DNA of 64,000 bases from NCBI RefSeq assembly GCF_014203705.1, contig NZ_JACHJR010000001.1, forward strand, positions 4,836,001-4,900,000. Reading direction: 5' to 3'. This document shows, piece by piece, positions 22,241 through 30,535 of the stretch. Position 1 is the first letter of the stretch; every line of letters starts with the position of its first letter. The DNA is from Kitasatospora gansuensis. GTDB lineage: Bacteria; Actinomycetota; Actinomycetes; Streptomycetales; Streptomycetaceae. The notes under the pieces were generated by a model that saw only the letters and a list, made by a program, of their open reading frames with translations, made no database searches and was not told the DNA's origin. The translations under genes were made by a program, and so were the position numbers.

Positions 22241-24754
22241 TCAGCCGCCCAGTTCGAGCAGGCGGTCCACCACCCGGGCGGCGGCCCGGCCGTCGTCCAG
22301 GTGGCAGTGGGTGGCCCGGAACCTGCGGTAGGCGTCCGTGTGCCGGTCGGTGAGCGTGCTGCCGGTGGTCAACGAGCGCAGTGCGCCGATCAGTTCGGCG
22401 GAGTCGGCCAGCAGCGGCCCGGGTGCCTCGCGTTCGAAGTCGAAGTAGAAGCCGCGCAGGGCGTCCCGGTAGTACTCCAGGTCGTAGGTGAAGAACAGGA
22501 TCGGCCGCCCGGTGATGGCGAAGTCGAACATGATCGAGGAGTAGTCGGTGACCAACACGTCGGCGGCCAGCAGGAGTTCCTGCACATCGGGGTAGTCGCC
22601 GACGTCCAGGACGAAGCCGTCGCCGTCGCCCGGCAGCGGCTCGGCCACGTGCGCGTGCGGGCGGACCAGCAGGACGTGGTCCGCGCCGAGCGCGGCCCGG
22701 GCGGCGGTCAGGTCCAGCCGGAGGTCGAGCCGGTAGCCGTCGCCGTTGGCCCGCTGCTGGTCCTCCCGCCAGGTGGGGGCGTACAGCACGATCCGCTTCC
22801 CGTCCGGGATGCCGAGCCGGCGGCGGATTGCCGAGGCGTCGGCCCGGCGCGCCAGCAGGTCGTTCCTGGGGTAGCCGGACTCCAGGATCTCGCCGGGGTA
22901 GCGGAACGCGCGGCGCAGGATCGGGGTGGCGAAGGCGCTGGGGGAGAGCAACAGGCTCCACTGCGGGACCTCGCGGTCCAGCGCGGCCAGGTAACCGGCC
23001 CTGGCCAGCAGGGGGTTGGCGACGTCGTGGGCGATCCGTTTCAGCAGTGAGCCGTGCCAGGTCTGCAGCACCACCTGGCCGGGCCTGCGGTCGAGGAAGG
23101 CCGGCAGGTGGGTGTTGCCGACCAGGTAGCGCGAGGTGGCCAGCGCCTCGTACCAGTCGGGGCTGTGGCTGCGGATCGGCCGGACCCCGGCCGGGACCAC
23201 CGCCTGGGCGTCGTCCACCACCCAGAGGTGCTCCAACGGGAGCTCCCGCCGGGCGAGTTCGGCGTGCACGGCGCGCGGTGAGTCGGCGTAGCCGCGCCCG
23301 CCGAACACGTCGTAGAGCACGGCGGGGCGGAGCGGGCGGCGCCGGGCGGCGGGGTAGTCGACGGTGCGCAGCCGCCGCTGGGCGTAGCGGCTGCGCTCGG
23401 CGGGTGCCAGGACGGGCGTGGAGTCCAGGATCAGGGTGTTGTGCCAGCGGCTCTGCAGGACGGCCTGCTTGGCGCCCCCGGCGACCACCCCTTCGGTGGC
23501 GCCGAGCCCTACCGCGCACGGGAGTTGGGCCAGGGCCCGCTGGCTGAGCAGCAGTGGCTGTTCGGCCTCGGCCCGCCCGGCCGGGCGCAGCCGCAGTTCC
23601 CAGACGCCGCGCCGGAGCGGGCGCCGGCTGAGGTCGGGAGCGGTGGCGCTGGTGGGGACGGTCAGTTCGGCCGGGACGCCGCGCTCGACCTCGACCGGGC
23701 GGCGGATCTCGCGGGTGCCGTTGCAGTGCCGGAGGACCAGTTCCAACGGTCCGTCACCGGGCAGCACGGCGTGCGTGGTGAGCCGGAAGCCGTCCCGCTC
23801 GGGGGCGATCCGGTCGACCAGGACGGCGCCGGGCTGGACGCAGAACTGCGGGTAGCCGTCCGCGAGTTGACGGACCAGCAGGGCGTCGCCCGCCGGTCGG
23901 GCGAGCACCGTCCCGCCGGGCCAGGGGCGCTCGTCCAGCACCGGCCGTTCGGTGGAGCCGTCCGGCCGGAGCAGTTCGCCGAACCAGTACGCGGTGGCCT
24001 CCCCGGCGGCGCCGAACGCCTCGAACGGCAGCCGGACGGTGAAGTCCCGGCCGGTGGCGGCGACCGGGTGCCGGCTCTCGGCGCCGGCCCAGCGCTGCCA
24101 CAGCCGGAACACCGTGCCGGGCGGCAGGTCGTGGGCCCAGCCGGTGAGTTCGAGGCCGCCGTCCACCGGGCGCAGGCCGGTGAGCCGGCTCCACACCCGG
24201 TGCACCTTGAGCCGCAGGCGCTGGTCGGTGAAGTACGGCAGCACCCGGACGTTCTGTTCCACCCAGTGCGCGGGCGGGTACTCGCCCGAGCCGCACCAGT
24301 ACGGCCGGAGCGGGCCGTGTTCGCGCCGTACGCCGGTCAGCCGGAGGGTGCGCAGCAGTCCGGCCCTGACCTCCCACTCGGCGTCCGGCCAGCCGCCGTC
24401 GGTCCGCAGCCGTTCGGGGTCGACCGTGACGGTGAAGGCGGCCCAGTCGTGGTTGTGGTCGCTCTGCGCGCTGTCCTCGGTGACCTCGGGCAGCCGGAGC
24501 GGCCGGGTGCGGAACCGGATCGGCCGGTGGCCGGGCCTGGCGAGTTCCAGCACGGTGAAGGAGCTGCGGACCTTGCCGCTGTCCCGGTCGTCCCGGCGGG
24601 CGAAGCCGGTCAGTTCCAGCCGGCCGTCGGTCCACCGGGCGGAGCGCAGCCCGAGCGCCGGTGCGGCGGCCGGTGCGGCGGTGGCGGCGCCGACGGCCGC
24701 CGGCGCGGCCGTTCGGGGGGACGGCAGGACGAGGCGGGAGCGGGTCGTGGACAT
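22241..24754 (-). CDS. CDP-glycerol glycerophosphotransferase-like protein
   Basis: An 837-residue protein of the TagF/TarF family, which polymerises or transfers glycerol-phosphate from CDP-glycerol in teichoic-type polymer synthesis. The catalytic C-terminal part has TWHGSLLKRIAHD (about 565), ESGYPRND and VTDYSSIMFDFA (about 741). The first 450 residues are beta-rich modules shared with the neighbouring 1182-residue paralog, which in addition has an N-terminal GT2 domain missing here. Start sites are ambiguous: ATG 24754 is used, while ATG 24766 would add four residues. A TTGACC ... TATGTC promoter-like pair sits directly upstream, after the terminator at 24844-24880, which implies its own promoter. 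Confidence 0.87.
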   Translation of the reverse strand: MSTTRSRLVLPSPRTAAPAAVGAATAAPAAAPALGLRSARWTDGRLELTGFARRDDRDSGKVRSSFTVLELARPGHRPIRFRTRPLRLPEVTEDSAQSDHNHDWAAFTVTVDPERLRTDGGWPDAEWEVRAGLLRTLRLTGVRREHGPLRPYWCGSGEYPPAHWVEQNVRVLPYFTDQRLRLKVHRVWSRLTGLRPVDGGLELTGWAHDLPPGTVFRLWQRWAGAESRHPVAATGRDFTVRLPFEAFGAAGEATAYWFGELLRPDGSTERPVLDERPWPGGTVLARPAGDALLVRQLADGYPQFCVQPGAVLVDRIAPERDGFRLTTHAVLPGDGPLELVLRHCNGTREIRRPVEVERGVPAELTVPTSATAPDLSRRPLRRGVWELRLRPAGRAEAEQPLLLSQRALAQLPCAVGLGATEGVVAGGAKQAVLQSRWHNTLILDSTPVLAPAERSRYAQRRLRTVDYPAARRRPLRPAVLYDVFGGRGYADSPRAVHAELARRELPLEHLWVVDDAQAVVPAGVRPIRSHSPDWYEALATSRYLVGNTHLPAFLDRRPGQVVLQTWHGSLLKRIAHDVANPLLARAGYLAALDREVPQWSLLLSPSAFATPILRRAFRYPGEILESGYPRNDLLARRADASAIRRRLGIPDGKRIVLYAPTWREDQQRANGDGYRLDLRLDLTAARAALGADHVLLVRPHAHVAEPLPGDGDGFVLDVGDYPDVQELLLAADVLVTDYSSIMFDFAITGRPILFFTYDLEYYRDALRGFYFDFEREAPGPLLADSAELIGALRSLTTGSTLTDRHTDAYRRFRATHCHLDDGRAAARVVDRLLELGG

Positions 24755-24843
24755 CGTGAGCGTCATGACATACCCGGTGGACCCGCAGGTCAACCGGTAT
24801 GCCGAGGCTGCCCCCGAGGACGACCCGATCGGGGACACCATGC

Positions 24844-24880
24844 TCGAACCGGCGTCCGGAGCACCCGGACGCCGGTTCGA
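24844..24880 (-). terminator. Terminator between the two glycerophosphotransferase genes
   Basis: A perfect 16-bp inverted repeat (24844-24859 and 24865-24880) with a five-base loop lies downstream of the gene ending at 24903. It separates the two same-strand genes transcriptionally. Confidence 0.88.
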
Positions 24881-24902
24881 CGGCGGTCAGTCGAGACGAC
24901 GG

Positions 24903-27900
24903 TCAGCCGAGCAGTGCGTCGACCACCCGGGCCGAGGCCTGGCCGTCGTCCAGGTCGCAGTACTTCTGCCGGAACGCCGCGTACTTGTCGGCGTGCTCCG
25001 CCGCCACCGCGTCGACCCGGCCGAGCGCCTCGACCAGCTCGGCCGAGGTCTCCAGCAGCGGGCCGGGGGCGTCCGCCTCGAAGTCGAGGCTGAAGCCGCG
25101 CAGGTTGTCCCGGTAGTGCTCCAGGTCGTACGTGAAGAACAGGATCGGCTTGCCGGTGTTCGCGAAGTCGAAGGTGGCCGACGAGTAGTCGGTCACCAGC
25201 ACGTCGGCGACCAGCAGCAGGTCGGCCATGTCGGGGTAGGTGCCGACGTCCCAGACGTAACCGTTGCCCGCGCTCGGGACCTGACCGCACATCACCTCGT
25301 GCGCCCGGACCAGCAGCACCTGGTCCTCGCCCAGCGCGGCCTGGGCCGCCGCCAGGTCGATCCGCAGGTCGAGCTGGTAGCCGCCCTGCGGACGGCGCCG
25401 GTCCTCCCGGAAGGTCGGCGCGTACAGCACCACCTTCTTGCCCTCGGGCAGGCCGAGCCGCTCGCGGACCTGCTCGGCGGTCTTCTCCCGGTCGGGGGCG
25501 AGCAGCACGTCGTTGCGCGGGTAGCCGGACTCCAGGATCTGCCCCTGGTACTTGAAGGCCCGCCGCAGCACCCCGGTGGAGAAGGTGTTGCCGGAGACCA
25601 GCAGGCTCCACTGGGCGACCTCGCGGTCGAGCGTCTTGAGGTACTCCGAGTCGGTGAACCAGACCTTCTCGAAGTCGTGGCCGATCCGCTTCAGCGGGGT
25701 GCCGTGCCAGGTCTGCAGGACCACCTGGCCGGGCCGGCGGACGAAGAAGTCGGGCAGATGGGTGCTGGTCACCACGTACTTGGCGGTGGCCAGGTGCTCG
25801 TACCACTCGGGGCTCCACTGCCGGACCGGCTCGGCGCTCTGCGGCAGGTCGGCCTGCATGTCGTCGCTGGTCCAGACGTGCCGCAGCGCGGTGCCCCGGC
25901 GGACCAGCTCCTCGTGCACGGCCCGCGGCGAGCCCGCGTACTGGCCGCCCAGCGCGACGTTGTAGAGCACCGTGTCGGTCAGCGGCGCGCGCTGGGCCTC
26001 GGCGAAGCCGTTACGGAGCCGGCGCTGGCGGTAGCCGCTGCGCTCCTCCGGCAGCAGGTCGGAGTGCGACTCCAGCGAGAGGCTGTCGTACGTGCGGCGC
26101 TCCAGCACCACCCGGCGGCCGCGGGCCTCGACCTCCAGCGGCAGCTCGCCGTGGCTGGTGGAGGCCAGCAGCGCGCTCGGCCAGAGGCTGCCGGGCTCGG
26201 CGCCGACCGGGCGGAACTCCACGTCCCAGGTGCCGCGGTGCAGCGGGACCTGCCCGGCGAACGAGGCGGTCGGCACGGCGGGGAGCGCGGCGCGGAACCG
26301 GCCGTCGGTGATCTCGACCGGGTAGCGGTGCTCCTCCTCCCGCCAGTTGTGCCGGATCACCAGCTCGTAGTGGTGGCTCCCGGGCAGCGGGAAGCTGCCG
26401 CTGAGCAGGAAGCCCTCGGTGTCCTTGGCCCGGACGATGTCGTCCACCACCGGCTGCAGCACCTGGTCGGTGAACTGCAGGTACCCGCTCGGCGAGGGCT
26501 TGGAGAACAGCGCCCGAGTGCCGTTCAGGATCGGCAGGTTGAGCTGCTCGGGGGCCCGGCGGTCGTCTATCACCACCGGCACCGTGGTGCCGTCGGCGAG
26601 CAGCAGCTCGGTGGCCCAGCGGTCCCGCAGCCGCTCCTCGGCGGCCGGGTCCAGCGCGTCCCAGGCCTCCCGGACGGCGGTCAGCTCGGCGATCGGGAAG
26701 CTCGCGCTGAACGGCACGTCGCGGCCGACCGGGGTGCCGAGCTCGACCGGGTACAGCAGCTCGCGGTCGGACTCGGTGTGCAGCAGGCGCAGCTGGACCC
26801 CGGCCAGGTCGGTGCCGGAGCGGGCCTGCCCGGTGAAGGTGATCTCGCCACCCTGCTCACCGACCGTCAGGGCCCGCACCCGGACCCGCTCGACCCGCAG
26901 GTAGACGTGGTTGTTCTTGAGCCAGGGCACGATCCGGACGTCGTCCTCGACCCACTGCACCGGCGGGTACTCGGCGGTGTCGCTCCAGCCGCCGGAGATC
27001 CGGCCCTTGTAGACGCCGCCCTTGCCGATGCCGGCGATCAGCACCCGCCAGGAGCCGTCCCGCCACTGGCCCCGGTGCTTGAGCCGCTTGGGGTCGATGA
27101 CGGCGGAGAAGCCCGCCCAGTCGCAGTTGTACAGGTCGTGCGGCGAGGAGGCGGTGGCCTCCGGGCTGTACATCGCCTTGGTCTGCACGGCCAGCACCCG
27201 GCGGCCCTTGGCCTCCCGGAGCACCAGCACCTTGACCATGTCGTGCCGGTTCTCGGCGCCCAGGTGCTCGGGGAAGGCGTGCCCGGTGATCTTGAGCTTG
27301 CCGTCCTCCCAGGCCGAGTCGTACAGCCGGCTGCGCATCACCAGCGCGTTGTCCAGCCGCAGCACGTCGGCGGGCACGCTCTTCCGGCCGCCGCGCAGGA
27401 ACGGGTAGTCGGCGTACGGACGGAGCAGGCCGCGGGCCGGGGCGGCGCCGTTGCTGTCCTTCTCGAACTCCATCTGGTCGACGAACTCGGACATCCGGTT
27501 CTGCAGCGTCAGGTGGTACTTGAGCCGCAGCGGCGCGCGCAGCTTGCGGACCTGCTCGGGGCCGATCGCCCGGAGCAGCCGGCTGACGTTCACCTGGTAG
27601 GCGTCCCGGTAGTCCTGGTCGCCCTCCAGGACGGACCAGAAGAACATCGGGATCTCCTCGACGAGGTTGTTCTCGTCGTAGGAGCGCAGGTACTCCTTGA
27701 ACTCCGGCTCGGGGCGGGCCAGCAGCCAGGCCCGGACCAGCTCCATCGACTTGACCCGGTCGATCAACCCCTTGGGGTTGGTGCGCATCTGAGTGATCGA
27801 CATCTCGCCGACCTCGCGCTCGCGCCAGTGGTAGATCGGCTCGGAGAGCACGTCCACGCTCTTCGCCAGGTAGTGGTGCGGCACGCTGACCGGGGCGTCC

Positions 27901-28451
27901 TCGTACAGGATGCCCTCGGGGTACAGCACGCCCGCGGCGTCGAAGAACGAGCGGCGGTAGACCTTGTTCCACGCCGTCCGGTCGGTGACCAGGCTGGGCA
28001 GCTCGGTGACGTGGGTCTTCAGCCGGGTCTCGGCGAACGGCTTGCGGTGTCCGCCGGACGGGTAGTACCCGACCGCCCGGAAGCGCAGCACGTTGCCGGT
28101 GACGAAGTCCGAGCCGGTCTCCTCCAGCGTGCCGATCATCAGCTCGTAGGCGCTGGGCGGCAGGGTGTCGTCGCTGTCGACGAAGTTCAGGAACTCGGAG
28201 TCGGGCGAGATGTGCCGGTAGCCGGTGTTGCGGGCCGCACCGAGGCCCTTGTTCACCTGCTTGACCAGGCGGAAGCGCGGGTCCTTGGCGGCATAGGCCT
28301 CGGCGATCGCCGCGCTGCCGTCCTTGGAACCGTCGTCGACCATCACACACTCAAGGTCACCGAACGTCTGGGCGGCGATCGAGTCCAGGCACTCCTCGAG
28401 GTAGCGCTCGACGTTGTAGATCGGGACGACGACGGAGAGACGGGGGGCCAT
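24903..28451 (-). CDS. Bifunctional GT2 glycosyltransferase / CDP-glycerol glycerophosphotransferase
   Basis: An 1182-residue two-enzyme protein. Residues 1-230 form a GT-A family 2 glycosyltransferase (LSVVVPIYNVERYLEECL, VMVDDGSKDGS, metal-binding FVDSDDT). The middle has beta-rich modules, and the last 400 residues form the CDP-glycerol glycerophosphotransferase domain (TWHGTPLKRIGHD near 914, VTDYSSATFDFA near 1090). It probably builds a glycosylated teichoic-type wall polymer at the inner membrane face. The ATG at 28451 fits the GT2 N-terminus and has GAAAGG upstream, though spaced widely; an ATG at 28502 would add 17 residues. The adjacent gene at 22241 is a paralog lacking the GT2 part. 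Confidence 0.92.
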   Translation of the reverse strand: MAPRLSVVVPIYNVERYLEECLDSIAAQTFGDLECVMVDDGSKDGSAAIAEAYAAKDPRFRLVKQVNKGLGAARNTGYRHISPDSEFLNFVDSDDTLPPSAYELMIGTLEETGSDFVTGNVLRFRAVGYYPSGGHRKPFAETRLKTHVTELPSLVTDRTAWNKVYRRSFFDAAGVLYPEGILYEDAPVSVPHHYLAKSVDVLSEPIYHWREREVGEMSITQMRTNPKGLIDRVKSMELVRAWLLARPEPEFKEYLRSYDENNLVEEIPMFFWSVLEGDQDYRDAYQVNVSRLLRAIGPEQVRKLRAPLRLKYHLTLQNRMSEFVDQMEFEKDSNGAAPARGLLRPYADYPFLRGGRKSVPADVLRLDNALVMRSRLYDSAWEDGKLKITGHAFPEHLGAENRHDMVKVLVLREAKGRRVLAVQTKAMYSPEATASSPHDLYNCDWAGFSAVIDPKRLKHRGQWRDGSWRVLIAGIGKGGVYKGRISGGWSDTAEYPPVQWVEDDVRIVPWLKNNHVYLRVERVRVRALTVGEQGGEITFTGQARSGTDLAGVQLRLLHTESDRELLYPVELGTPVGRDVPFSASFPIAELTAVREAWDALDPAAEERLRDRWATELLLADGTTVPVVIDDRRAPEQLNLPILNGTRALFSKPSPSGYLQFTDQVLQPVVDDIVRAKDTEGFLLSGSFPLPGSHHYELVIRHNWREEEHRYPVEITDGRFRAALPAVPTASFAGQVPLHRGTWDVEFRPVGAEPGSLWPSALLASTSHGELPLEVEARGRRVVLERRTYDSLSLESHSDLLPEERSGYRQRRLRNGFAEAQRAPLTDTVLYNVALGGQYAGSPRAVHEELVRRGTALRHVWTSDDMQADLPQSAEPVRQWSPEWYEHLATAKYVVTSTHLPDFFVRRPGQVVLQTWHGTPLKRIGHDFEKVWFTDSEYLKTLDREVAQWSLLVSGNTFSTGVLRRAFKYQGQILESGYPRNDVLLAPDREKTAEQVRERLGLPEGKKVVLYAPTFREDRRRPQGGYQLDLRIDLAAAQAALGEDQVLLVRAHEVMCGQVPSAGNGYVWDVGTYPDMADLLLVADVLVTDYSSATFDFANTGKPILFFTYDLEHYRDNLRGFSLDFEADAPGPLLETSAELVEALGRVDAVAAEHADKYAAFRQKYCDLDDGQASARVVDALLG

Positions 28452-28571
28452 CGGCTGCGCGGGCCTTTCATCGGGGACGTGCGACCAGCTGTGCCCGGTC
28501 ATTGCCGACCGGGCACAGGTCTCCCGCGATCCTACCGTCCGGCCCGCCCTCTCCTGCGGCGCCGCAACCCG

Positions 28572-29207
28572 TCAGGGGACGATGCCGACCAGGATGTACT
28601 CGTTGTACTTGAAGACCTTTCCGGCCGCCTCGGGCAGCGGGAAGGAGTAGCTGCGCTCGATCTGCAGCCCGGCCTGCTCGGCGTACTCGCGCAGCGCGGC
28701 GAAGTCGACGAACCGCACGTGGGTGGGGTCCGAGCGGTAGCCGGCGGGCTGAGGGGTGATCAGAACGACCTTGCCGCCGGAGCGGATGCTCGGCAGGTAG
28801 CTCTTCAGCAGGGCCTGGCAGGTCTCCAGGTCCAGGTGCTCCAGCACGTGGGCGACCAGCATGCTGTCGAAGGCACCGGGCCGGCTGAGCTCCGGGTCGG
28901 CCTCGAACTCGGCCGCCGTGTACGCCTCCAGGCCGCGCGCCCGGGCGGTCGCCACCGAGGTCTCGTTGTGGTCCACGCCGACGCTGCCGGGCTCGCAGTT
29001 CTGCAGGTTGCGGCCGACGCCGCAGCCGATGTCCAGGGTCCGGCCGAGCTGGAGCCGCTTGAGGTTCCAGCGGTACGGCGCCTGAGTGGGCAGCAGCCGC
29101 TTGATGCCGGACTGCTCCAGGGTTACCAGCCGCTCCGTGTAGGAGGCGTCGGCGGTCGCACCGCCGGTCGGCGAACCGGGCGTCTGCGGGTCGCGGGCTT
29201 CGGGCAT
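28572..29207 (-). CDS. Class I SAM-dependent methyltransferase
   Basis: A 211-residue methyltransferase. Motif I is LDIGCGVGRN (about residues 58-67), followed by an acidic SAM-binding VGVDHNE and the AHVLEHLDL post-motif. GAGAGG precedes the ATG at 29207. It lies upstream of, and in line with, the glycosyltransferase/glycerophosphotransferase gene, 120 bases away, so it probably methylates a sugar or polymer intermediate of the same pathway; the substrate is not deducible. It diverges from the GT2 gene at 29389. Confidence 0.88.
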   Translation of the reverse strand: MPEARDPQTPGSPTGGATADASYTERLVTLEQSGIKRLLPTQAPYRWNLKRLQLGRTLDIGCGVGRNLQNCEPGSVGVDHNETSVATARARGLEAYTAAEFEADPELSRPGAFDSMLVAHVLEHLDLETCQALLKSYLPSIRSGGKVVLITPQPAGYRSDPTHVRFVDFAALREYAEQAGLQIERSYSFPLPEAAGKVFKYNEYILVGIVP

Positions 29208-29373
29208 AGCAGGGCCTCTCCAGGCTCTCCGGGGGTACGGCTTGGTGAGAGGAGACTAGAGGTACAGGGGGGCATCGCGCTTCCCCCTGGTGTCACCCGA
29301 TCGTACGACGGGTGCCCCGGTCGCGTCGGCGCGGTGGGTGGCCGGGATGGGACAAGGGTGGTCGGGCGCGCCC

Positions 29374-29379
29374 TAGAAT
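29374..29379 (+). promoter_or_regulatory. -10 element TAGAAT for leaderless GT2 gene
   Basis: TAGAAT ends nine bases before the ATG at 29389, and no ribosome binding site lies between, which suggests a leaderless transcript. GGGACA at 29349-29354 is a possible -35. Confidence 0.5.
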
Positions 29380-29388
29380 AAGCCGCAA

Positions 29389-30396
29389 ATGCCCCGCTTC
29401 AGTGTGATCGTTCCGGTGTACCAGGTCGAGGAGTACCTGGCCGAGTGCCTCGACTCGGTGCTCACCCAGTCCTGTCCGGACCTCGAGCTGATCGCGGTTG
29501 ACGACCGCTCGCCCGACGGCTGCGGCGCCCTGCTGGACGAGGCCGCCCGCCGCGACCAGCGGCTCCGGGTGCTCCACCTCCCCGCCAACGTCGGCCTCGG
29601 CCGGGCCAGGAACGCCGGGCTGGAGGTCGCCACCGGCGACTACGTGATCTTCCTGGACAGCGACGACACGCTGACCCCCGGCCTGCTCCAGGCGGTCGAG
29701 GACCGGCTGAAGTCCACCGCCGACCCGGATCTGCTGGTCTACGACTACGCCCGCGCGTACTGGGACGGCCGGGTGGTCCGCTCCGCCTCCGCCCCGGTCT
29801 TCGCCCGCCCCGGCCCCGAGGTCTTCGACCTGGACCTGCGCCCCGACCTGCTCGACCTGCTGATGGTGGTCTGGAACAAGGCCTACCGCCGGGACTACCT
29901 CGCCGAGCAGGGCCTGACCTTCCCGGCCGGGTACTACGAGGACACCCCGTGGACCTTCCCGGCGCTGCTGGCCGCCGGGCGGATCACCCTGCTCGACCTG
30001 GTCGGCGTGCACTACCGCCAGCGGCGCGAGGGCGGCAACATCCTGGCCACCGCGACCCGCAGGCACTTCGACGTCTTCGACCAGTACGACCGGGTCTTCG
30101 CCTTCCTGGACGCCCGTCCCGACCTGGCCCGCTGGCGCCCGGTGGTCTACGGCCGGATGCTGCACCACCTCGACACGGTGGTCTCCAAGCCCGGCCGGAT
30201 CCCGCCCGGCGACCGCCGCGAGTACTTCCGCCGGGCCGCCGAGCACTGCGCCCGGCTGCGCCCGGCCGACTACCGGCCGGCCCCCGGCGCGGAGGGCCTG
30301 CGCACCGAACTGCTCAGCCACGGGCGCTATCTGACGTACCAGGGGATCCGCGCGCTGGCCCGTGGCCGGACCGTCGCCGGGCGGCTGGTCCGCTAG
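29389..30396 (+). CDS. GT2 family glycosyltransferase
   Basis: A 335-residue single-domain GT-A glycosyltransferase. FSVIVPVYQVEEYLAECLDS opens the nucleotide-sugar fold, AVDDRSPDG follows, and the metal-binding LDSDDT lies near residues 85-90. WNKAYRR and YEDTPW are typical of GT2 enzymes that decorate wall teichoic acids. It resembles the N-terminal domain of the bifunctional protein at 24903, so it may act with the glycerophosphotransferase paralog that lacks such a domain. A TAGAAT -10 box lies nine bases from the ATG. Confidence 0.9.
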   Translation: MPRFSVIVPVYQVEEYLAECLDSVLTQSCPDLELIAVDDRSPDGCGALLDEAARRDQRLRVLHLPANVGLGRARNAGLEVATGDYVIFLDSDDTLTPGLLQAVEDRLKSTADPDLLVYDYARAYWDGRVVRSASAPVFARPGPEVFDLDLRPDLLDLLMVVWNKAYRRDYLAEQGLTFPAGYYEDTPWTFPALLAAGRITLLDLVGVHYRQRREGGNILATATRRHFDVFDQYDRVFAFLDARPDLARWRPVVYGRMLHHLDTVVSKPGRIPPGDRREYFRRAAEHCARLRPADYRPAPGAEGLRTELLSHGRYLTYQGIRALARGRTVAGRLVR

Positions 30397-30535
30397 CTCT
30401 TCCGGTGGCTTCCTCTTTCGAAGGAACCGGAGTGACCCGGCCGGGTGAGGGGTCGTTACGCCGGTTGCAGTACCGGAGGACTGCCCGGTGCCGCCGGGTG
30501 GGGTTCCGGTCCGACCCCACCGGAAGCGAAACACC

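Noticed and set aside
23952..29381. Plus-strand open frame of about 1800 codons across the wall-polymer genes
   Set aside because: It is antisense to three well-supported genes (both glycerophosphotransferases and the methyltransferase), and its composition is typical of a reverse-frame artefact.
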